Source: Prevotellaceae bacterium
GTDB taxonomy: Bacteria > Bacteroidota > Bacteroidia > Bacteroidales > UBA932
Direction: 5' to 3'
Length of the DNA stretch: 8,580 nt
Assembly: GCA_031259805.1 (NCBI GenBank)
Contig: JAIRKX010000017.1
Coordinates: 1-8,580 of the forward strand
Position numbers and translations under genes: made by a program. Below are positions 5,517 through 8,580 of the stretch, piece after piece. Each line of letters begins with the position of its first letter. Position 1 is the first letter of the stretch. The notes under the pieces are model-generated. The model saw only the letters and a program-made list of their open reading frames with translations, was not told the origin of the DNA and did not search any database.

Positions 5517-5897
5517 ATGGCACGCGAGCAAGAACAACAGGTAGCTACCAATAATATTAACCGGATTTGCCAGGGCACGGAAATTATTGGGAATATTAAA
5601 ACCACGGGCGATATCCGGTTAGACGGGGTATTGGAGGGGAATATCGTTTCAACAGGCAAGATCGTTATCGGCAACGTCGGTAAAACGAAAGGTGAAATTA
5701 ATTGCCGTACGGCCGACATCTTCGGCTTTGTCGACGGTTTGCTGGATGTATCGGAAATCGTAAACCTTAAAGCTACGGCAAATATCAAAGGCACGATTAC
5801 CACCGCCAAAATAAGTATCGAGGCCGGCGCGATATTCAATGGCACTTGCACGATGCCCGAGCCGCAGACCTCCTCTCTGCCGCCCAAAAAAGGATAA
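5517..5897 (+). CDS. Bactofilin (polymer-forming cytoskeletal protein)
   Basis: A small cytoplasmic protein that self-assembles into nucleotide-free filaments used to localise cell-wall or morphogenesis factors. The 126 residues comprise a short hydrophilic N-tail (1-15), a right-handed beta-helix core (about 16-113) and a Pro/Lys-rich C-tail (PEPQTSSLPPKKG). The core shows the regular hydrophobic/Gly spacing of bactofilins: GTEIIGNIKTTGDIRLDGVLEG near the start, then GKIVIGN, GEINCRTADIFGFVDG and ATANIKGTITTAKISIEAGAIFNG. Length is typical. ATG 5517 follows the promoter at 5472-5479 and has no Shine-Dalgarno, as is usual here. Its stop is one base before the exonuclease start, so the two are co-transcribed. 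No M23 peptidase, a frequent bactofilin partner, is adjacent. Confidence 0.92.
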   Translation: MAREQEQQVATNNINRICQGTEIIGNIKTTGDIRLDGVLEGNIVSTGKIVIGNVGKTKGEINCRTADIFGFVDGLLDVSEIVNLKATANIKGTITTAKISIEAGAIFNGTCTMPEPQTSSLPPKKG

Positions 5898-5898
5898 T

Positions 5899-6681
5899 AT
5901 GACCGGCACGGAATATTTCCTCATTTCGTACAACGTCAACGGCATCCGGTCGGCTATTTCCAAAAATTTTTATGACTGGCTACGTGTCGAAAATCCTGAC
6001 ATCGTATGCCTGCAGGAAACCAAGGCGCAACCCGGACAGATTGACCACGCGCTTTTTGAACAGTTGGGCTATCACTGTGCATTCCATTCGGCGCAGCGCA
6101 AGGGGTACAGCGGCACAGCCATCCTTTCCAAGCCGACGCCTGACGCGGTGCTGTATGGCATCGGCGACGCTCGTTTCGACGACGAAGGTCGCCTCATCCG
6201 CGCTGATTATGGCGACATAACGCTCCTCTGCTCCTATTTTCCATCAGGTACGATGGGCAATGTGCGGCAAGCATTTAAGATGGAATACCTGACGGCGTTC
6301 TTTCAATACATCGAACAACTCCGGCAGTCGCGACCGAAACTGATTGTAACCGGCGATTTCAACATCAGCCATAAACCGATCGACATCAACAGCCCGAAGA
6401 CACACGAGAAAATGTCCGGTTTCCTGCCCGAAGAACGGGCATGGGTGGACGAATTTGCCGACGCCGGATTTATCGACACTTTCCGTGTATTTCACCCCGA
6501 CGAAGCGGAACGGTACAGTTGGTGGAGTCATTGGGCTAAAGCACGGGAGCGGAATATCGGATGGCGGTTGGATTATTTTTGGGTTACCGAAAACCTGTAC
6601 GAGAACTTGTCGGATGCCGATATTTTAGATCGCGTCGTACACTCCGACCATTGTCCGGTTGCACTACGCATCCGGTTTTAA
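5899..6681 (+). CDS. xth: Exodeoxyribonuclease III (AP endonuclease, Xth family)
   Basis: Cleaves DNA at abasic sites and degrades 3' ends in base-excision repair; cytoplasmic and Mg-dependent. All catalytic motifs of the endonuclease/exonuclease/phosphatase fold are present over 260 residues: YNVNGIRSA (N12), CLQETK (E40), CSYFPSG (Y113), TGDFN (D153, N155), WRLDYF (D225) and HSDHCPV (D250, H251). The segment YSWWSHWAKARERNIGWRLD is typical of ExoIII. The ATG at 5899 is chosen because a longer in-frame start at 5839 would overlap the bactofilin gene by about 60 bp and add a non-homologous basic extension. The bactofilin stop TAA is at 5895-5897, so translation is probably coupled. It converges on the DUF4846 gene with only 12 bp between stops. 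Confidence 0.95.
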   Translation: MTGTEYFLISYNVNGIRSAISKNFYDWLRVENPDIVCLQETKAQPGQIDHALFEQLGYHCAFHSAQRKGYSGTAILSKPTPDAVLYGIGDARFDDEGRLIRADYGDITLLCSYFPSGTMGNVRQAFKMEYLTAFFQYIEQLRQSRPKLIVTGDFNISHKPIDINSPKTHEKMSGFLPEERAWVDEFADAGFIDTFRVFHPDEAERYSWWSHWAKARERNIGWRLDYFWVTENLYENLSDADILDRVVHSDHCPVALRIRF

Positions 6682-6693
6682 CACGACCACCGG

Positions 6694-7518
6694 CTATTTG
6701 AACCGGTAAAAATCCGTCGCCGAAAATTCGACGACACCGGTATTGATCGCGCCTTGTTCCCCGATTTTAAACCATGCGCTCGGGGGCTCTCCCTGAATAG
6801 TATTTTGTAATACCCGAATAGACTGCGCCGGCGCGCCGCCGCTGACCAGCAGCACGATTTTCTCCCCGGTATCGCGGTTGACAGCCATATCGAGCACCAT
6901 CATCGCAAAACCGTCGTGCAGCAGTAAGTCGCCCGGCGACAGGTCGCCGACCACAACGGAGTCAATGTCGTGGCGCACGGTTTGAAAATCGCTATATTGA
7001 AAAATAAAATCCAAATAACGGCGGAAAGTACGATATTGTTGCGGATTATAGGGGGTTTTTGTCCAATAGGCGCGATTGTCCACCGTAATATTCATGCCTT
7101 GCGCCCATTGCTGGTACGGAATAGTCTTGCCGTTACGGATATGAAATTGGATAGCTGAGAATTGTTGCCGTTCAAATAAATATTCTGCCCAGATCCGCAT
7201 AAGCGACTGGACGGTGCATTGCCAGTTCCTTGTACCTGTTTCTATGTCGAGAATCGCGGCCGTACCGGATTTTTTATCTGTTTCGACCGGCTCATTCGCG
7301 TAATTCCGTACCGGCGTACCTTCGGGGAAAAGTGGCAAATTACGTAAAAACAAAGTAAATGAATGCTCCTTGGCATCGGTGCGTACAAACGACTCCGGCG
7401 TTTTAAAGCGAACCGCCACGGCCCCCTTGTGCTGCCGAATCGGAACTTGCCCGTGGCTGCCGACCGGAAGCAAACCGCACAAAAAAATCAGCGCTATATC
7501 GTATTGCCGGAATTTCAT
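6694..7518 (-). CDS. Secreted DUF4846 domain protein
   Basis: A 274-residue protein of unknown function. Residues 1-23 (MKFRQYDIALIFLCGLLPVG then SHG) form a Sec signal peptide, placing it in the periplasm or at the surface. The mature part matches the DUF4846 pattern: FLRNLPLFPEGTPVRNY (57-73), AAILDI (87-92), WQCTVQSLMRIWAEYLF (99-115), IQFHIRNG (123-130), W138 with GM, and SPGDLLLHDGFAMMVLDMA (194-212). The last stretch resembles the PGD...H/DG..MV segment of NlpC/P60-like folds, but no catalytic triad can be assigned. It follows trmD after 45 bp on the same strand, so read-through is likely, although it also has its own -7 element at 7526-7533. Recognition is from motif memory; function is unassigned. 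Confidence 0.78.
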   Translation of the reverse strand: MKFRQYDIALIFLCGLLPVGSHGQVPIRQHKGAVAVRFKTPESFVRTDAKEHSFTLFLRNLPLFPEGTPVRNYANEPVETDKKSGTAAILDIETGTRNWQCTVQSLMRIWAEYLFERQQFSAIQFHIRNGKTIPYQQWAQGMNITVDNRAYWTKTPYNPQQYRTFRRYLDFIFQYSDFQTVRHDIDSVVVGDLSPGDLLLHDGFAMMVLDMAVNRDTGEKIVLLVSGGAPAQSIRVLQNTIQGEPPSAWFKIGEQGAINTGVVEFSATDFYRFK

Positions 7519-7525
7519 CTGTATA

Positions 7526-7533
7526 CAAAGGTA
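7526..7533 (-). promoter_or_regulatory. -7 promoter element (TACCTTTG) almost touching the DUF4846 start
   Basis: The minus strand reads TACCTTTG with its last G at 7526, seven bases from the ATG at 7518. Transcription starting 4-7 nt downstream would give a leaderless or nearly leaderless mRNA. No -33 TTG is visible. The element lies in the 45-bp gap after trmD and may act as an internal promoter. Confidence 0.5.
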
Positions 7534-7563
7534 CGAATATATCTTGATTTTACGTACATCTTA

Positions 7564-8259
7564 TTAAGAGTGTATTTTTTCGTCCGTTAATAAATCGGGG
7601 CGCAACGTCCGGGTTCGCTGCAGCGCTTGTTCCTCGTGCCATTCGGCGATTTTTTGATGGTTGCCCGACAGCAACACCGACGGCACGCGCCAGCCGTTAA
7701 ACACTTCGGGACGAGTGTATACCGGCGGAGCCAACAGCCCGTCCTGAAACGAATCGGTGAGTGCCGACGTCTCGTCGGAAATGACACCGGGCAACAGCCG
7801 CACGATAGCGTCGACCAGCACGACTGCCGCCGGTTCGCCGCCGCTCAGTACATAATCGCCGATAGAAATTTCCTTGGTGATCAACTGTTCACGAATGCGG
7901 TGGTCAATGCCCTTATAATGTCCGCACAAGACGATGAGGTTTGTCAGCAGGGAAAGACGGTTGACATACGGCTGCGTCAGCCGTTCGCCGTCGGGCGAGA
8001 GGTAAATAATTTCGTCATACGCACGTTCGCCCTGCAGCATTTGTATACAGGTGAAAATCGGCTCAATCATCAGCACCATACCTGCCGCGCCGCCAAACGC
8101 ATAATCGTCTGTCTGCCGGTAACGACCCTTGCCGTATTTGCGCAGGTTGTGAATATGAATCTCGACCGCGCCCTTATCCTGCGCCCGTTTCGGAATAGAA
8201 TACCCCAGCGGACCCTCCAGCAGCTCGGGCGCTACCGTCAATATGTCAATGCGTATCAT
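7564..8259 (-). CDS. trmD: tRNA (guanine-37 N1)-methyltransferase TrmD
   Basis: Methylates G37 next to the anticodon of tRNAs with a G36G37 sequence, using S-adenosylmethionine in a trefoil-knot (SPOUT) fold; this prevents +1 frameshifting. The 231 residues follow E. coli numbering closely: DDYAFGGAAGMVLM (51-64), LCGHYKGID (111-119), EISIGDYVLSGGE (130-142), R154 in AIVRLLPGV, and the catalytic D169 in TDSFQDGLLAPPVYTRPEVFNG. The C-terminal helical domain ends in GNHQKIAEWHEEQALQRT. Position 116 is Lys where the E. coli enzyme has Glu, and the usual GGGAGM loop reads GGAAGM. It is the first gene of a minus-strand unit with the DUF4846 gene; the common rpsP-rimM-rplS neighbours are absent. 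Start 8259 is supported by homology of MIRIDILTVAPE. Confidence 0.96.
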   Translation of the reverse strand: MIRIDILTVAPELLEGPLGYSIPKRAQDKGAVEIHIHNLRKYGKGRYRQTDDYAFGGAAGMVLMIEPIFTCIQMLQGERAYDEIIYLSPDGERLTQPYVNRLSLLTNLIVLCGHYKGIDHRIREQLITKEISIGDYVLSGGEPAAVVLVDAIVRLLPGVISDETSALTDSFQDGLLAPPVYTRPEVFNGWRVPSVLLSGNHQKIAEWHEEQALQRTRTLRPDLLTDEKIHS

Positions 8260-8263
8260 AAGA

Positions 8264-8271
8264 CAAATTTA
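8264..8271 (-). promoter_or_regulatory. -7 promoter element (TAAATTTG) almost touching the trmD start
   Basis: The minus strand reads TAAATTTG, ending four bases before the ATG at 8259, so a transcript from it would be leaderless. A weaker alternative, TACCTTAC at 8298-8291 on the minus strand, would give a leader of about 25-30 nt. No -33 TTG is seen at proper spacing. Confidence 0.45.
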
Positions 8272-8339
8272 CAAAATAATTAGGAATTGCGTAAGGTATC
8301 CCGCAGGCACGCCATTTACCACTTTGCGGAAAGTAAGAG

Positions 8340-8400
8340 GCAGTGGTCACTGCTTTGCTATAATACGGCTTTGCTATAAATAATAGAGGAATAATAGCAA
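8340..8400. repeat. Inverted and direct repeats in the trmD upstream region
   Basis: GCAGTG-GT-CACTGC (8340-8353) is a 6-bp inverted repeat. A 12-base word GCTTTGCTATAA occurs twice 16 bp apart (8352-8363 and 8368-8379). TTGCTAT (8371-8377) pairs with ATAGCAA (8394-8400). Paired direct repeats of this size can be regulator sites, but nothing identifies a regulator. The rest of 8272-8500 is low-complexity sequence in which no gene is visible. Confidence 0.3.
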
Positions 8401-8501
8401 TAGAAAAACCGACTACCCTCATCCTTCACTCTTCCGATCCCTTACCAATCAACGAACCCCCAAAAAAACAGGTCAAAATATATAATTTTTGCCTTTTTCT
8501 G

Positions 8502-8533
8502 TTTTGATACTTAAATTTAATTATTTACCTTTG
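8502..8533 (+). promoter_or_regulatory. Canonical Bacteroidota promoter firing rightwards out of the window
   Basis: TTTTG (8502-8506) and TACCTTTG (8526-8533) are separated by exactly 19 bp. This matches the -33/-7 consensus of the Bacteroidota housekeeping sigma factor, and it is the only promoter here with both elements. A-rich and T-rich tracts (8461-8490) lie upstream. Transcription should begin near 8537-8540, and the gene it drives lies beyond 8580. Confidence 0.75.
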
Positions 8534-8536
8534 CAT

Positions 8537-8570
8537 TTTACTTCTGGTAAGTAGTATTATCAGAAGTAAA
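8537..8570 (+). promoter_or_regulatory. Hairpin/inverted repeat at the transcription start of the rightward promoter
   Basis: TTTACTTCTG (8537-8546) and CAGAAGTAAA (8561-8570) are perfect 10-bp inverted copies. Four more pairs (one G-U) extend the stem to 14 bp with a 6-nt loop, GTAGTA. It begins four bases after the -7 element, so it is either an operator overlapping the start site or a stem-loop at the extreme 5' end of the mRNA. No T-run follows within the window, so it does not look like an attenuator. Confidence 0.6.
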
Positions 8571-8580
8571 CTTAAAGTCC

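Noticed and set aside
5839..5898. Longer N-terminus for exodeoxyribonuclease III starting at 5839
   Set aside because: It lies inside the bactofilin gene and adds a Pro/Arg/Cys extension absent from the family; the ATG at 5899 gives the normal N-terminus.
6672..6693. CCGGT/ACCGG inverted repeat as a terminator between exoIII and the DUF4846 gene
   Set aside because: Only 5 bp with a 12-nt loop, overlapping the exoIII stop and no T-run; too weak to call.
7627..8283. 218-codon + strand open frame
   Set aside because: Antisense to trmD, which matches its family along its whole length.
8272..8500. tRNA or small RNA gene upstream of trmD
   Set aside because: No cloverleaf, no TTCGA-type T-loop with matching stems, and only short inverted repeats were found.

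Overview
The window looks like a chromosomal segment of a Bacteroidota genome, probably of the order Bacteroidales. The grounds are the Bacteroidota-type -7 promoter element (TAnnTTTG) in front of most transcription units, start codons mostly without a Shine-Dalgarno, the gene families present (GH88, DUF1080, Tat-exported Gfo/Idh/MocA oxidoreductase, bactofilin, DUF4846), and gene-free stretches built from short repeats such as AACTCAT heptamers. No lineage below order can be argued safely from the sequence.

Layout. Positions 2-169 hold the Cys/Gly-rich C-terminal end of an unrecognised + strand gene. It stops one base before a secreted GH88 unsaturated glucuronyl hydrolase (171-1535, +). A 264-bp convergent spacer with several inverted repeats follows. 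The next unit is a minus-strand two-gene operon: a Tat-signal Gfo/Idh/MocA oxidoreductase (3335-4765), then a Sec-signal fusion of a DUF1080 (3-keto-disaccharide hydrolase) domain to a xylose-isomerase-like TIM barrel (1800-3302). A gene-free region of about 750 bp (4766-5516) contains the operon promoter, a 432-bp MITE-like element with 23-bp terminal inverted repeats and internal tandem repeats, a long stem-loop, and the promoter of the next unit. That unit is bactofilin (5517-5897, +) and exodeoxyribonuclease III (5899-6681, +), one base apart. Converging on it is a minus-strand pair, trmD (7564-8259) followed by a secreted DUF4846 protein (6694-7518). The right end (8260-8580) is intergenic and holds a textbook Bacteroidota promoter firing out of the window, followed at once by a strong hairpin.

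How the genes work together. The oxidoreductase and the DUF1080-TIM-barrel protein fit a periplasmic route in which a sugar hydroxyl is oxidised to a 3-keto-glycoside, the glycosidic bond is then cleaved, and the keto-sugar is possibly isomerised. GH88 would independently remove unsaturated uronic acids left by polysaccharide lyases. No SusC/SusD pair, lyase or sulfatase is visible, so the substrate is unknown. Bactofilin (cytoskeleton), ExoIII (DNA repair) and TrmD (tRNA modification) are housekeeping functions.

The items most worth a second look are the DUF1080-TIM-barrel fusion operon, the MITE-like element, the promoter-proximal hairpin at the right edge, and the -7 elements that almost touch the start codons of trmD and the DUF4846 gene.
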